A stretch of DNA of 64,000 bases from Tachypleus tridentatus (taxonomy: Eukaryota; Arthropoda; Merostomata; Xiphosura; Limulidae), in assembly GCF_004210375.1 (NCBI RefSeq), contig NC_134828.1:24110400-24174399 (forward strand). Reading direction: 5' to 3'. The notes under the pieces were generated by a model. It was given only the letters and a program-made list of their open reading frames with translations. It ran no database searches and was not told the DNA's origin. This document shows positions 21,902 to 33,800 of this stretch, piece after piece (position 1 is the stretch's first letter; every line of letters begins with the position of its first letter). The position numbers and the translations under genes are program-made.

Positions 21902-23150
21902 CAAGAAAACTGCCACGGAAAACAACAACACGAGAAACGTTAATTAAACACTTACATAAAGAAATCTTAATCAAAATCGAATCATATCTATATGTTCATC
22001 ACACCGTTCATTCATTGGCCAATTTCTCAAAACATTACTTAAATTTAATATTAATGTTCCTTTTGTCAGGAACGTCAAGCAGAATAAATTTTTCAGAGGT
22101 CACTTACTGAGAAGTAAACCGTTTGCAATTCTCGAGTTACTGTATTGTCTTTGAACAATTTCTCTAATAAGCATATTATCAATAGAGCCTTGTGAATTGT
22201 AAAATCATATATTACATTGAATGTCGTTTATACTGTTGAATTCAAAGTAAAAGTAAGCCTCTGATACTGTTACAATTACAAATAACACGTTTTTCTCGAA
22301 TTTATCTTGTAATAAAGTTGAAAAGAATCACCCAAACCCTTTACTCCAGTGACCCAAAGATAAGTCTCTGTGCTCATAACATTATAAACCGGATTTCTAC
22401 ATACATGTGGAAGATACAAAACATGTATCCCATTGCGTAACTTTGTGTTAAATTATCAATATGCGAAGAGGTGGAAACGCTACATTGTAATTGCGTATAG
22501 TAAGAATCCATCTGTTCTTATAACATTCTTCAGGCCTGTAGTCATCCAGCTTATCACTACACTAGTGAAGATGAAACTCACGCATGCGTATGTGGTCGAG
22601 ATACTTTCGCGGATATGATTTATTTATTCACTCAGTGGCTGACGAACCACTTGATGTTATCTCCAGCTTACTAGGTTTTCTTAAGTCTTGTCCACAGGGC
22701 AACACAAATCCATCTACAACGTGCTAACTTGCGTTTTACATCTTTATTTAGGATTCGAATAGGAAATACCACTTAGAAACAGGTGCCATCAACCTTAAAC
22801 TCGCAGCTTTTACTGACATTTTACAGAACTATTTAAAAAAAAGTTTATAAGTTTATAAAACAAATATCTTACTACTAAATTAGACTTTAAAGCTGAGTGT
22901 TCGTTTAGTCAGGGCATTAACTTCGTAAAATGCACTAAGAAAGATGCTTCACTTTTTAAAACAGTACGATAAAAATATATATAACTATTCTCAAATATTT
23001 AGTGAATTAAATTAGGTAAAGATTTCAAAGAATAATACCGCTGTAAAATACAGTTACATTCAAAGCGCCCTCTGTTTTTCAGTCCACGTGCGAAATAATT
23101 TTTTGTTACGTGCACTAATAGAGAGGCAATGTACAAATGTGCGCAACGAG
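21902..23150. other. No gene or known repeat
   Basis: AT-rich DNA. A minus-strand CTCF-like core (CAGAGGGCGC) occurs at 23066-23075. Short frames near 22433-22618 have no recognisable domain. Confidence 0.4.
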
Positions 23151-23174
23151 TTTTTTTTTTTTTTTTTTTTTTTT
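23151..23174. repeat. Poly-T tract, 24 bases
   Basis: Uninterrupted T run. It could be the reversed poly-A tail of an unrecognised minus-strand retrotransposed sequence lying to its right (23175-23320), but I could not identify that sequence. Confidence 0.9.
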
Positions 23175-23621
23175 AGACCATCGAGCATATTAGATCATTA
23201 GGCCACTTTGTAATGCTAACAGTTGGTTATTTAGGTCTTAGGCCTAACGGCTGTCAGGGTCATTAAGGTCTTCAACAAATGCGCCACTGGAATAATGAAG
23301 TGCGCAGTTTAGAGGGAACACTGATTATATTCCAGACAAACAAGGACAAACGTTCATACAAACAAACAAAAGTTATTCTAAACAATGCAAGTGGCAGTAT
23401 TATTCATAAGTAATATCCGTTAAAAATAAAAGTAGAAAGACAAAAACAGTGATAGCGTTACTGTGCAGAATGAACCTTTATTTCAAACAAGAATGTTGGC
23501 AGTGCTACACTAATATAACAGCACTTTAGAATATTTTAAACCAAAATATTAAGTAGTAGTACATGGAGGTTTCTGGCGTTCTGAGAGACGAAATATTTAA
23601 TAGTATTGCCGAGCGTTTAAG

Positions 23622-23900
23622 GGTCCGGCATGGCCAGGTGGTTAAGGCGCTTAACTCGTAATCTGAAGGTCGCGGGTTTGAATCCCCGTCGCACCGAACA
23701 TACTCGCCTTTTCAGCCGTGGGGGCATTATAATGTGACGTTCAATCCCACTATTCATTGGTAAATGAATAGCCTAAGAGTTGTTGGTGGTTGGTGATGAC
23801 TAGCTGCCTTTCCTTTAGTCTTACACTGCTAAATTAGGAACGGTTAGCGCAGATAGCCCCCGTGTAGCTTTGCGCGAAATTCAAAAACAAACAAACAAAC
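23622..23900 (+). mobile_element. SINE-T, full length
   Basis: GGTCCGGCATGGCCAGGTGG head through CAAAAACAAACAAACAAAC tail. Box B GGTTTGAATCC is well kept. No clear target duplication. Confidence 0.95.
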
Positions 23901-24058
23901 TTTTACTTCTAAGTTAAAGAAACAGACGAATTCACCTGCGCTTTCAAGTTTAAGTAAAATTACAGTGCGATCTTCTATTCGAAATCTTTATTATTATAAA
24001 TGCATATTCATGATCGCACGTAGCTTTTTGGTTCATTTATAGAGGTTCGTATTGAATG

Positions 24059-24090
<32 letters not shown>

Positions 24091-25167
24091 TTTGTAGCTA
24101 GCTTCAAACATTAACAATAGAGAACAAACCATAGTTTGCCTTTTGCATCCACGTGCTTTTCAAATATTGTCGCGTGCATGAACTACGAGTCTACAATTGA
24201 ATGAACTCTGGTGCACGATTTTTTTTTCCTTTTTACAAACTCACATAACCAGCTCCAATCGAATCACACGCATGTCCTATTTAAGACAGAGAATATAAAG
24301 CTAGTATTCTATGTTGAACTTTCAGAATACATTGTTTGCACAAGATTTAATCGACAAATACGGTAACAGGCATTAAAATTGGCTTTTTATTTTCGCCATT
24401 ATTATGCCTCGAGCTTACAATAATATTCTTTCATTTTGTAGGTTATTGTAATGGTTAAAATAAATTGAAGAACCTTATTATAAACTTTTCGTTCCAACAT
24501 TAGAAATTCATCAGTAAGAAAATTGAATTCTTTATCGCTGAAAAGCAAACAAACAACAAAAAACAATTACACACTAACGCCCTCTGCATGCAATATTTAG
24601 AAACTTATACACGTTGGCATTATCACTTTTAACATAAAAACACTTTACGAAAGAACGACTATTTAGTCTCCATGTCTATAAGTGTAAAAGGGTTTTAAAA
24701 TTATAATTTGTTTGTTTATTTGTTGGTGTGTCCTGGTCGGACAGCGAAAGATTTACGGACTTACAACATTCATATTCGAGGTTAATACCCACCAAGAACA
24801 GATCGCAGATGGGTCTCTGTGTACTTTGAGTTTAACAACAAGAAAACAAACTACTAGTGTATCGATCTAAACAGTGATATGATCAAAAACATTCTGGCTG
24901 CCAAGTGTGTCACAGACTGACATGGTATTGTTAATACATTTCTATTACAAATACTGATCTAACCAGCAGTATCACTTGTCTTCAAATAAATACATTAGAT
25001 ATCACTTACAGATTTAAAAAAGATTGGAAAGTAAAGTACGGTTAAAGTATCACGACCTTTTCTATAAACACTTTGATCATGTTACAAATACAAAAATATA
25101 CCGTCCTTTCTCTCAAAATTAATACAAAAACAGATTTGAAGTGTCTGTATCCATCTAAGGAGGACTA
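23901..25167. other. AT-rich DNA with one AT microsatellite
   Basis: 24059-24086 is a pure run of 14 AT units. Elsewhere nothing coding or repetitive was recognised, apart from GCATGCAGAGGGCGTT (minus strand, near 24580), a partial CTCF-like match. Confidence 0.5.
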
Positions 25168-25441
25168 TTTTGTTTAGGAATTTTGCGCAAAGCTACACGA
25201 GACCTATCTGTGCTATCAGACTCTAATTTAGCATTATAAGACTAGAGGGAAGGCAGCTAGTCATCGCCACCCACCGCCAACTCTTTGTGCTATTCTTTTA
25301 CCAACGAATAGTGGGATTGACCGTCACATTATAACGCACTCAAGGCAGTAAGGGCGAACATGTTTGGTGCGACCGGAATTCGAACTCTTGACCCTCATAT
25401 TACAAGTCGAATGCCTTAACCACCTAGCCATAGCAAGCCTA
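25168..25441 (-). mobile_element. SINE-T, near full length
   Basis: All modules in inverted order, with scattered substitutions (GGAATTCGAACTC in box B). Older than the copies with clear target duplications. Confidence 0.9.
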
Positions 25442-25640
25442 AGTTTTATGTGTTTTGTTTATTCGTAACTTTCCCCTTTAACACGTTCGTGTGGGCCCCA
25501 GTTTCGGAACCTCATATATCACGCATCAAAAAGTACAATTCTGTATTTGGCGACGTAAGTCACATAAATATAGTATTCGAACGTTTAATGTAAGTTTAGT
25601 GTAACGGACGCACGGCATAATTCTAAACGAAAACGCTCTC

Positions 25641-25648
25641 TGACGTCA
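25641..25648. promoter_or_regulatory. Full CRE motif
   Basis: Palindromic TGACGTCA, the binding site of CREB/ATF factors. Followed 290 bp later by an identical 10-mer context (CTGACGTCATT at 25930). Motif match only. Confidence 0.3.
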
Positions 25649-25930
25649 TTGAATCAAAAACAACATCACAGGTACGTGTTACTTATATAACCAGCTCCAA
25701 GAATCTGAACACAAAGTGCAGGTGTGTATGGAACTTTAAGGATAAAAGCGAATAATTATTTCAATCATCTTGGTATAAAAAGTTACCTTGAACTATTCAT
25801 AAATTATGCACGAAAAAGAAATGTTTGAATGCACCGATAAAAATTCCGTTGCCATGGTAATTTCGATAAAACAGTACTTAGAAGAATAATTTGAATAGGA
25901 AAAAAATAGTTGTATTAAAATAGTATTGTC

Positions 25931-25938
25931 TGACGTCA
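25931..25938. promoter_or_regulatory. Full CRE motif, second of a close pair
   Basis: TGACGTCA again preceded by C and followed by TT as at 25641. The surrounding 25442-26223 contains no gene or recognisable repeat. Confidence 0.3.
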
Positions 25939-26223
25939 TTAAATATGAAAATATGTAAGATTTAAAATTATTGGTTAAATATTTTATATTTTCAATAATT
26001 CGCAATGAAAATGTGGGAAATTAATATTTTTGAACACCTGCATTTTGGAATTGGGAATTTCATCTTGAACGGAACCTTACATACACGTGGGATAAACGGC
26101 TAAACCAGAGAGCCTTAGGATTAAGGTAAAACAATTATCAATTTCTATCTACAGGCTAGACAAAAAGTAGCAAATCAGCGTCACGAAAGATTGAACATTT
26201 GACACTTTGATTTGTACAAGGAA

Positions 26224-26352
26224 CCCTCTCCCCATAGTGGTACAGCGGTAGTCTGTGGTTTTACAACGCTAAAAAACGGGTTTCGATACCCGTAATGACA
26301 GAGCACAGATAGCCCATTGTGGCTTTTTGTGCTTAACTCCAAACCAAACAAA
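26224..26352 (+). mobile_element. SINE-V2
   Basis: CCCCATAGTGGTACAGCGG (box A) and GGGTTTCGATACCCG (box B) with a TTTACAA anticodon loop. Hairpin arms AGCACA (26302-26307) and TGTGCT (26328-26333) are perfect; the tail is CCAAACCAAACAAAC. Confidence 0.85.
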
Positions 26353-26989
26353 CTGAGTGAAGGAACTGAGCGTTATTTTATAAAGCGCCTATGGTTAAAA
26401 TTGTGGAGCATAATAAGCGATATCACGTTTCAAACTCCGAATCCTTTGATCCACAGCCCGAAATACTCACCAGCAGACCACACTGAGGTTTGTTACAAAA
26501 AGAAGTAAAGCGTATTTGTTAATGCCATTTTCAAAACTTATCATGCTCTTTTTCTCGCGCATGTACTGTTCCATTTCTGAGCATTACGTCATCAGTTAGG
26601 AAAGGTCTAAGCATCGTTGATTCTTCTCAAATATCAATAAATAAATATACCCATCATAACACGTAAGACTTAAATCCATAATGTTATTGAATGATAGATT
26701 TATAACAGTTCTATGTAAAAATAATAGGTTTCACACGATGTGAAAATAGGCAAATAATTAAAAACATTTTAATTCACGTCAGTATATGACCACTGAAAAG
26801 TTGGTTCTACATGTTACAACATCATGTTTAACATTGTACACAACCGCCATGAAATAGTACTCAGCTCTGTGTAAGGTTGTATAACTGAAAGATTTCTGTT
26901 TCCTCGTACAAGTGAACAGTATCCTCGTCGTAATCTGGTCGGAGGACCCCTCTCGATGGGTCGATGTTAAGTTGGCATACCTCCGAGGA
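26353..26989. other. No gene or known repeat
   Basis: Contains competing short inverted words (TATCCTCG, TCGGAGG, CCTCCGA, CGAGGATA) between 26923 and 26992 that could form alternative hairpins. I could not link them to a known RNA. Confidence 0.35.
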
Positions 26990-27062
26990 TAAGAATCAGG
27001 TTTCGGTTTTCTGTGGTGGACAGAGTACCAGAGTAGCCCACTGTGTGACTTTGCACTGAAAT
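26990..27062 (+). mobile_element. SINE-V2 3' fragment
   Basis: TCTGTGGTGGACAGAGTACC then GTAGCCCACTGTGTGACTTT corresponds to the 3' half of V2. The tRNA head is gone. Confidence 0.5.
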
Positions 27063-27132
27063 CGGCATTTATAACGATACGTTTTCATTCAGTTTATCTT
27101 TCAGAACAGAATTCAAGTCTATATGTGAAAAC

Positions 27133-27256
27133 GGCCCGTTTGGGTTGAGAATTTTTTTTTTTTTTTTACGTAGAGGAGAACCTGACGATGACTGAAGAAG
27201 GTCAAAACGTTGTTCGCTTCTCTACGTAAAAAAATGTTTCTCAACCCAAACGAGCC
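27133..27256. mobile_element. Fold-back element, ~45-bp arms
   Basis: Left arm GGCCCGTTTGGGTTGAGAA, a T-run, then ACGTAGAGGAGAAC. Right arm is its near reverse complement: GTTCGCTTCTCTACGTAAA, an A-run, then TTTCTCAACCCAAACGAGCC. The loop is GACGATGACTGAAGAAGGTC plus a few bases. Looks like a palindromic MITE; superfamily not identified. Confidence 0.7.
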
Positions 27257-27394
27257 TTTTTTACCTATATATTTTTCTCTACAAGTGGGTTTTCTCGACA
27301 TCACTGAGAATTCAAGTCTCTTATAAGAGATGCATGATTTTCGTTGGTTTACGCTTTAGACTACCTGTTTAGCGTAGAGTCGTGCTTAAGGAGA

Positions 27395-28050
27395 GTTATC
27401 TATTTGATAAAGAGTTGTGCTTTAGAAGAATTGCCCACTGGGCAGAAAATAGCAATTTGCCGAATAATTACACTTTAGAAGATACATCTATTTGGCACAG
27501 CCATACATTTCAAGAACTGTTCACTTGGCGAAAAGCTAGGTGTTGTAAGAGCTATTCATTTGGGAAAGAGCCAACTTTGGGAAAAGTTGTTCACTTGACG
27601 AAATGCAACCTTTGGAAGAGTCGTCCATTTGCCGAATAGTCAACCGTTGGAAGAGCTGTTTATTTTGCGAAGAGTCAAACTTTGGAAGGGCTATCTATTC
27701 AGCGAAGAGTCAACCGTTGAAAAAATCGTCCACATGGCAAAGAATCCACATTTGGAAAAGCTGTCCATTTGGCGAAGAGCAATCATTGGAAGAACTGTCC
27801 ATTTTGGGAAGAGTCAACCATTTAAAGAGCTGTCCGTTTGACGAAGGTCAAACCTTTAGAAAAGCTATCAATTTGCAGAAGAGTCAAGCTTTGGAAGAGC
27901 CGTTCATTTGACGAAGAATTAACCGTTTAAAGAACTGTCTATTTGGCGGCGAGTCAACCGTTGTAATAGCCGTCCATTTGATGAAGAATCAACGGTTTGA
28001 AGAGCTGTTTATTTTGCGCAGAGTCAACCTCTGAAGAACTGTCCATTTGG
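27395..28050. repeat. Degenerate 35-bp minisatellite, ~18 units
   Basis: Unit near GAAGAGTCAACCGTTGGAAG then AGCTGTCCATTTGGC. Units differ by substitutions and small indels. Overlapping frames of 70-102 codons pass through it, caused by lack of stops in the unit; they do not look like a protein family. Confidence 0.9.
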
Positions 28051-28122
28051 CGGACTCTAAGTTAATCTCCAAGCCTAATGATTATTTTTGTCAATTGGGC
28101 TTGAAGATTAACTTAGACCCCG
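28051..28122. repeat. Inverted repeat, 23-bp arms
   Basis: Left arm 28056-28078 (TCTAAGTTAATCT...) pairs with right arm 28095-28117 at 21 of 23 positions around a 16-base AT-rich loop. It directly adjoins the end of the 35-bp array. Confidence 0.8.
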
Positions 28123-28653
28123 CTAAATACATCACACGAAGAAATGTAAATCACCAATAGAATATCATCTGTGGCTTCGTGATGTCAGGTGTCAAAAACA
28201 CACACACAAAAGGAAACGAAAACAGTAAAACCAGAAATATTTTTCAAGCGTGAGGTCAAACGAAAGTTAAATGCAGTGGAAATAATCTCGTCCGGAATTT
28301 GTTGAATGAGGGTAAAAAAATTAAAAAATAAAGTATTTACTGAAACCGATCCAAAAAGGGAGTGCAAATGAGTCGTGTAAATAAGGACTGTACAACAGTT
28401 ATAAACTTTGTATTTTAGGCGTAGCGAAGTATCATAAGGTGCGTTAGAAAATGAGAAAATTAATAACTGACAATTACTTCAGCCAACAGGAAGAGTGATG
28501 GAAGCTACAAACTCCAAATATAATTCATGGATATTCAGAAGAAAACAACCACAATAAACAATAAAGAGAATCTTCAATTCCATGGAATAAGTTGTGCAAC
28601 AGTCCAAGAAACGTTATGGGGAATAATAAGATATACAAAAAATATATATGCGT
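28123..28653. other. No gene or known repeat
   Basis: AT-rich DNA. A minus-strand 60-codon frame has no recognisable domain. Confidence 0.5.
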
Positions 28654-28768
28654 AGTTCCCTACTGGTACAGCAGTAAGTATAGGGATTTACAACGCTAAA
28701 ATCAGCGGTTCAATTCCTTTCGGTAGACTCAGAAGATAGCCCGATGTGGTTCTACTGTTAGAAAAACA
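28654..28768 (+). mobile_element. SINE-V1, somewhat diverged
   Basis: CCCTACTGGTACAGCAGTAA, GGATTTACAACGCTAAAATC and CGGTTCAATTCCTTTCGG mark the head. Box B is damaged; the hairpin region is AGAAGATAGCCCGATGTGG. Confidence 0.8.
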
Positions 28769-29052
28769 CATTTATGTGTAAAATGCAGTTTTTTTTATAT
28801 TTTAAATTTATATAGCACTGTGGTTTTTATGGCGCACCCAGATCTGAAAATATTGCTTGATTCAGTATTATCATGTCTCGAGGCCCGGATTCTTCGCCCT
28901 GCCTGAAATGTTTACAAAATATCTAACTATCGTGGCTATTCGCAGAGAATATGTGGAGAAAAACGTAAACATAATGGTGTTGAAAAGGTGCTTTAGGTTT
29001 AGGACTAAAACACAAATATTAATAGGTGTTAGTAATTACATATCGTCAATGG

Positions 29053-29157
29053 CTTTCAACTAAAAGCGTGGACATTTTATTAATTATGAAAATATCAACC
29101 AATCTCGCATTTTGATTTTTTCATAATTATTAAAATGTCCATGCTTTTAATTGAAAG
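29053..29157. mobile_element. Fold-back element, ~46-bp arms
   Basis: CTTTCAACTAAAAGCGTGGA... and the reverse complement of its right side, CTTTCAATTAAAAGCATGGA..., agree over about 46 positions with four or five mismatches. The short spacer is CCAATCTCGC-like. Probably a palindromic MITE; no target duplication identified. Confidence 0.75.
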
Positions 29158-29289
29158 AACGAGGCTTTGATACATACGTTACATTCAATAAACCAATTGC
29201 ATACATAAGCTAGCGTGTGAAAGATGTCTATACTGCTAAACTCCTAGTGTTAAATGAATTAACTATGGAAATCTTTACACTGACTATCA

Positions 29290-29620
29290 ATTGTAGACAA
29301 TCAGTGGAAAATCGTTACATTGTTTAACTTTAAGTATTGAAAGAAGAAGAGAAAATGTTACATTGTTTAACTCTCAGTATTGAAAGAAGTAGACAAAATG
29401 TTACATTGTTTAACTTTTATTGTTGAAAGAGCTAGAGAAAATGTTATATTTTTTAACTTTTATTGTTGAAAAGGGAAAAGAAAGTGCTAGATCATTTAAT
29501 TAACTTTCTGTGTTTAAAGAGCTAAGGAAAATGTTATATTGTTTAACTTTCAGTGATTAAAGAGTTAAGAAAAAATGTAACACTGCTTGACTTTTAGTGG
29601 TGGAACATCGAAAAGTTTCA
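29290..29620. repeat. Degenerate ~43-bp tandem repeat, ~7 units
   Basis: Recurring AAAATGTTA(C/T)ATTGTTTAAC then TTT(C/T)AGT and GAAAGA(G/A)(C/G)TA. Copies differ by 10-25%. Confidence 0.75.
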
Positions 29621-29730
29621 TATTTTCTTTATTGGCAGCGTGCTTTAACATAAGAATATTTGTGCTTAATATCAGTACTGTATAGTGTATTGAAACCTTT
29701 ATCTTACTTTACGCTTTATCTAAGGAACTG

Positions 29731-29997
29731 TTTATTTGTTTGTTTGAATTTCGCGTAAAGCGACACGAAGGCTATCTGCGCTAGCCGTCCCTAATTTAGC
29801 AGTGTGAGACTAGAGAGAAGGCAGCTAGTTATCACCACCCACCGCCAACTCTTATGCTACTCTTTTACCAACGAATAGTTGGATTGACCGTCACATTTTA
29901 ACGCCCCCACGACTGAAAGGGCGAGCATATTTGGTGTGACGGGGATTCGAACACGCGACCCTCGGATTGCGAGTCGAGTTCCTTAACCACCTGGTTC
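29731..29997 (-). mobile_element. SINE-T, nearly full length
   Basis: All modules in inverted order; the extreme 5' end (GGCCCGGCATGG) is missing after CCACCTGG. Followed 50 bp later by a SINE-V1 in the opposite orientation. Confidence 0.9.
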
Positions 29998-30049
29998 TAC
30001 GTTATTTTACATTGTCAAAAAGTGAAGTAATACGTTAGCTATTAACTTA

Positions 30050-30162
30050 CCTCCCGCTAGTACAACGGGATTTACAACGCTAAAATCAGCGGTTCGATTC
30101 CCCTCGGTGAGTTCAGCAGATAGCCCGATGTGGCTTTGATATAAGAAAACACACACACACAC
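30050..30162 (+). mobile_element. SINE-V1 with exact 13-bp target duplication
   Basis: Flanked by AGCTATTAACTTA at 30037-30049 and 30163-30175. Head lacks a few bases between CTAGTACAACGG and ATTTACAACG; tail is a CA run. The perfect duplication indicates a fairly young insertion. Confidence 0.95.
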
Positions 30163-30175
30163 AGCTATTAACTTA

Positions 30176-30819
30176 TTTGTATAGCAACAGTAGAGACATT
30201 AATATACCAAGTAGAAAATGCATTGTCTGTTTCTCCCCCTTGTCTTTTCAGCCCCAGAAATTCATTTACAAAAGGATATCGAAATGGCAAAATGAAGACA
30301 AAGCATTTTGTGTTTGTTTTTTTTAACATCGTTTCTTGATGGCTTGTTGTTCCCTTATCTTATTTCCCTGTACACCACCAGATGATGCTGACGTCTGGAA
30401 TCTCGTTCCAACTCATGAATGGTGATTCAGAAGTGTACCTAACATTTTTCGTTTTATCAGAAGTTTTTTGTTTTCTTCTTTGAACAGCTACAACTAAAGC
30501 TCAATGCTGGTGAAATTATTGATGCGAGAAGGGAAAACTATTTTTATACCAGGAAGCCTACGTTTGAACATATTTAAAACACTCAGAACTACAATCTCGC
30601 GTTTTACACCTTTCTAGATTCGTGGTATAGGTCCCGTTAAAACATGATGGCCGACAAGAAGTTGAGTGTTTTAGTGTTTTACCCTTAAGCGATGACAAAA
30701 TAACAACAATCCTGAAACATTGGATTACACCCATCAAGATAAAGTAAGTTTAATTCAAGTACAATGTTAAAATGCTATAAAACTATCTACAAAAAGAGTC
30801 AAAATTTTGATAACTTATT
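30176..30819. other. No gene or known repeat
   Basis: Unremarkable DNA between the SINE and the 62-bp array. No exon-like segment was seen. Confidence 0.45.
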
Positions 30820-33800
30820 AGCACGGGAACACACTTGGAGTTTACTGATAGCTACAATTTTACAACAAGCGTGAGTCAATTATCACGGGAACACACTTGG
30901 AGTTTGCTGATAGCTACAATTTTACAACAAGCGTGAGTCAATTATCACGGGAACACACTTGGAGTTTGCTGATAGCTACAATTTTACAACAAGCGTGAGT
31001 CAATTATCACGGGAACACACTTGGAGTTTGCTGATAGCTACAATTTTATAACAAGCGTGAGTCAATTATCACGGGAACACACTTGGAGTTTGCTGATAGT
31101 TACTATATTACAATAAGCGTGAGTCAACTAGCACGGGAACACACTTGGAGTTTCCTGATAGTTACTATATTACAACAAGCGTGAGTCAATTAGCACGGGA
31201 ACACACTTGGAGTTTGCTGATAGTTACTATATTATAACAAGCGTGGGTCAATTAGCACGGGAACACACTTGGAGTTTGCTGTAGTTACTATATTACAACA
31301 AACGTGAGTCAATTAGCACGGGAACACACTTGGAGTTTGCTGTAGTTACTATATTACAACAAACGTGAGTCAATTAGCACGGGAACACACTTGGAGTTTG
31401 CCGTAGTTACTATATTACAACAAACGTGAGTCATTTAGCACGGGAACACACTTGGAGTTTGCTGATAGTTACTATATTAAAACAAACGTGAGTCAATTAG
31501 CACGGGAACACACTTGGAATTTGCTGATAGTTACTATATTATAACAAACGTGAGTCAATTAGCACGGGAACACACTTGGAGTTTGCTGTAGTTACTATAT
31601 TACAACAAACGTGAGTCAATTAGCACGGGAACACACTTGGGTTTGCTGTAGTTACTATATTACAACAAACGTGAGTCAATTAGCACGGGAACACACTTGG
31701 GTTTGCTGATAGTTACTATATTACAACAAACGTGAGTCAATTAGCACGGGAACACACTTGGAGTTTGCTGATAGTTACTATATTACAACAAACGTGAGTC
31801 AATTAGCACGGGAACACACTTGGAGTTTGCTGATAGTTACTATATTACAACAAACGTGAGTCAATTAGCACGGGAACACACTTGGAGTTTGCTGATAGTT
31901 ACTATATTACAACAAGCGTGAGTCAATTAGCACGGGAACACACTTGGAGTTTGCTGATAGTTACTATATTATAACAAGCGTGAGTCAATTAGCACGGGAA
32001 CACACTTGGAGTTTGCTGATAGTTACTATATTACAACAAACGTGAGTCAATTAGCACGGGAACACACTTGGAGTTTGCTGATAGTTACTATATTACAACA
32101 AGCGTGAGTCAATTAGCACGGGAACACACTTGGAGTTTGCTGATAGTTACTATATTACAACAAGCGTGAGTCAATTAGCACGGGAACACACTTGGAGTTT
32201 GCTGTAGTTACTATATTATAACAAGCGTGAGTCAATTAGCACGGGAACACACTTGGGTTTGCTGTAGTTACTATATTACAACAAGCGTGAGTCAATTAGC
32301 ACGGGAACACACTTGGAGTTTGCTGATAGTTACTATATTATAACAAGCGTGAGTCAATTAGCACGGGAACACAGTTGGGTTTACTGTAGTTACTATATTA
32401 CAACAAACGTGAGTCAATTAGCACTGGAATACACTTGGAGTTTGCTGATAGTTACTATATTAAAACAAATGTGAGTCAATTAGCACGGGAACACACTTGG
32501 AGTTTGCTGATAGTCACTATATTACAACAAGCGTGGGTCTATTAGCACGGGAACACACTTGGAGTTTGTTGATAGTTACTATATTATAACAAGCGTGGGT
32601 CAATTAGCACGAGAACACATTTGGAGTTTGCTGTAGTTACTATATTACAACAAACGTGAGTCAATTAGCACGGGAACACACTAGGAGTTTGTTGATAGTT
32701 ACTATATTACAACAAGCGTGAGTCAATTAGCACGGGAACACACTTGGAGTTTGCTGATAGTTACTATATTATAACAAGCGTGAGTCAATTAGCACGGGAA
32801 CACACTTGGAGTTTGCTGTAGTTACTATATTACAACAAACGTGAGTCAATTAGCACGGGAACACACTTGGAGTTTGCTGATAGTTACTATATTACAACAA
32901 ACGTGAGTCAATTAGCACGGGAACACAATTGGAGTTTGCTGATAGTTACTATATTAAAACAAACGTGAGTCAATTAGCACGGGAACACACTTGGAATTTG
33001 CTGATAGTTACTATATTATAACAAGCGTGGGTCAATTAGCACGGGAACACACTTGGAGTTTGCTGTAGTTACTATATTACAACAAACGTGAGTCAATTAG
33101 CACGGGAACACATTTGGAGTTTGCTGTAGTTACTATATTACAACAAACGTGAGTCAATTAGCACGGGAACACACTTGGAGATTGCAAATAGTTACTATAT
33201 TACAACAAGCGTGAGTCAATTAGCACGGAAACACTTGGAGTTTACTGATAGTTACTATATTATAACAAACGTGAGTCAATTAGCACAGGAACACACTTGG
33301 AGTTTGCTGTAGTTACTATATTACAACAAACGTGAGTCAATTAGCACGGGAACACACTTGGAGTTTGCTGATAGTTACTATATTACAACAAACGTGAGTC
33401 AATTAGCACGGGAACACACTTGAAGTTTGCTGATAGTTACTATATTACAACAAACGTGAGTTAATTAGCACGGGAACACACTTGGAGTTTGCTGTAGTTA
33501 CTATATTACAACAAACGTGACTCAATTAGCACGGGAACACACTTGGAGTTTGCTGATAGTTCCTATATTACAACAACAGTGAGTCAATTAGCACGGGAAC
33601 ACACTTGGAGTTTGCTGATAGTTACTATATTATAACAAGCGTGAGTCAATTAGCACGGGAACACACTTGGAGTTTGCTGTAGTTACTATATTACAACAAA
33701 CGTGAGTCAATTAGCACGGGAACACACTTGGAGTTTGTTGATAGTTACTATATTATAACAAGCGTGAGTCAATTAGCACGGGAACACACTTGGAGTTTGC

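Noticed and set aside
28051-28122. Helitron 3' terminus (hairpin followed by CTAA)
   Set aside because: Stem of 23 bp and loop of 16 are far larger than the short terminal hairpins of Helitrons, and no matching 5' end was seen.
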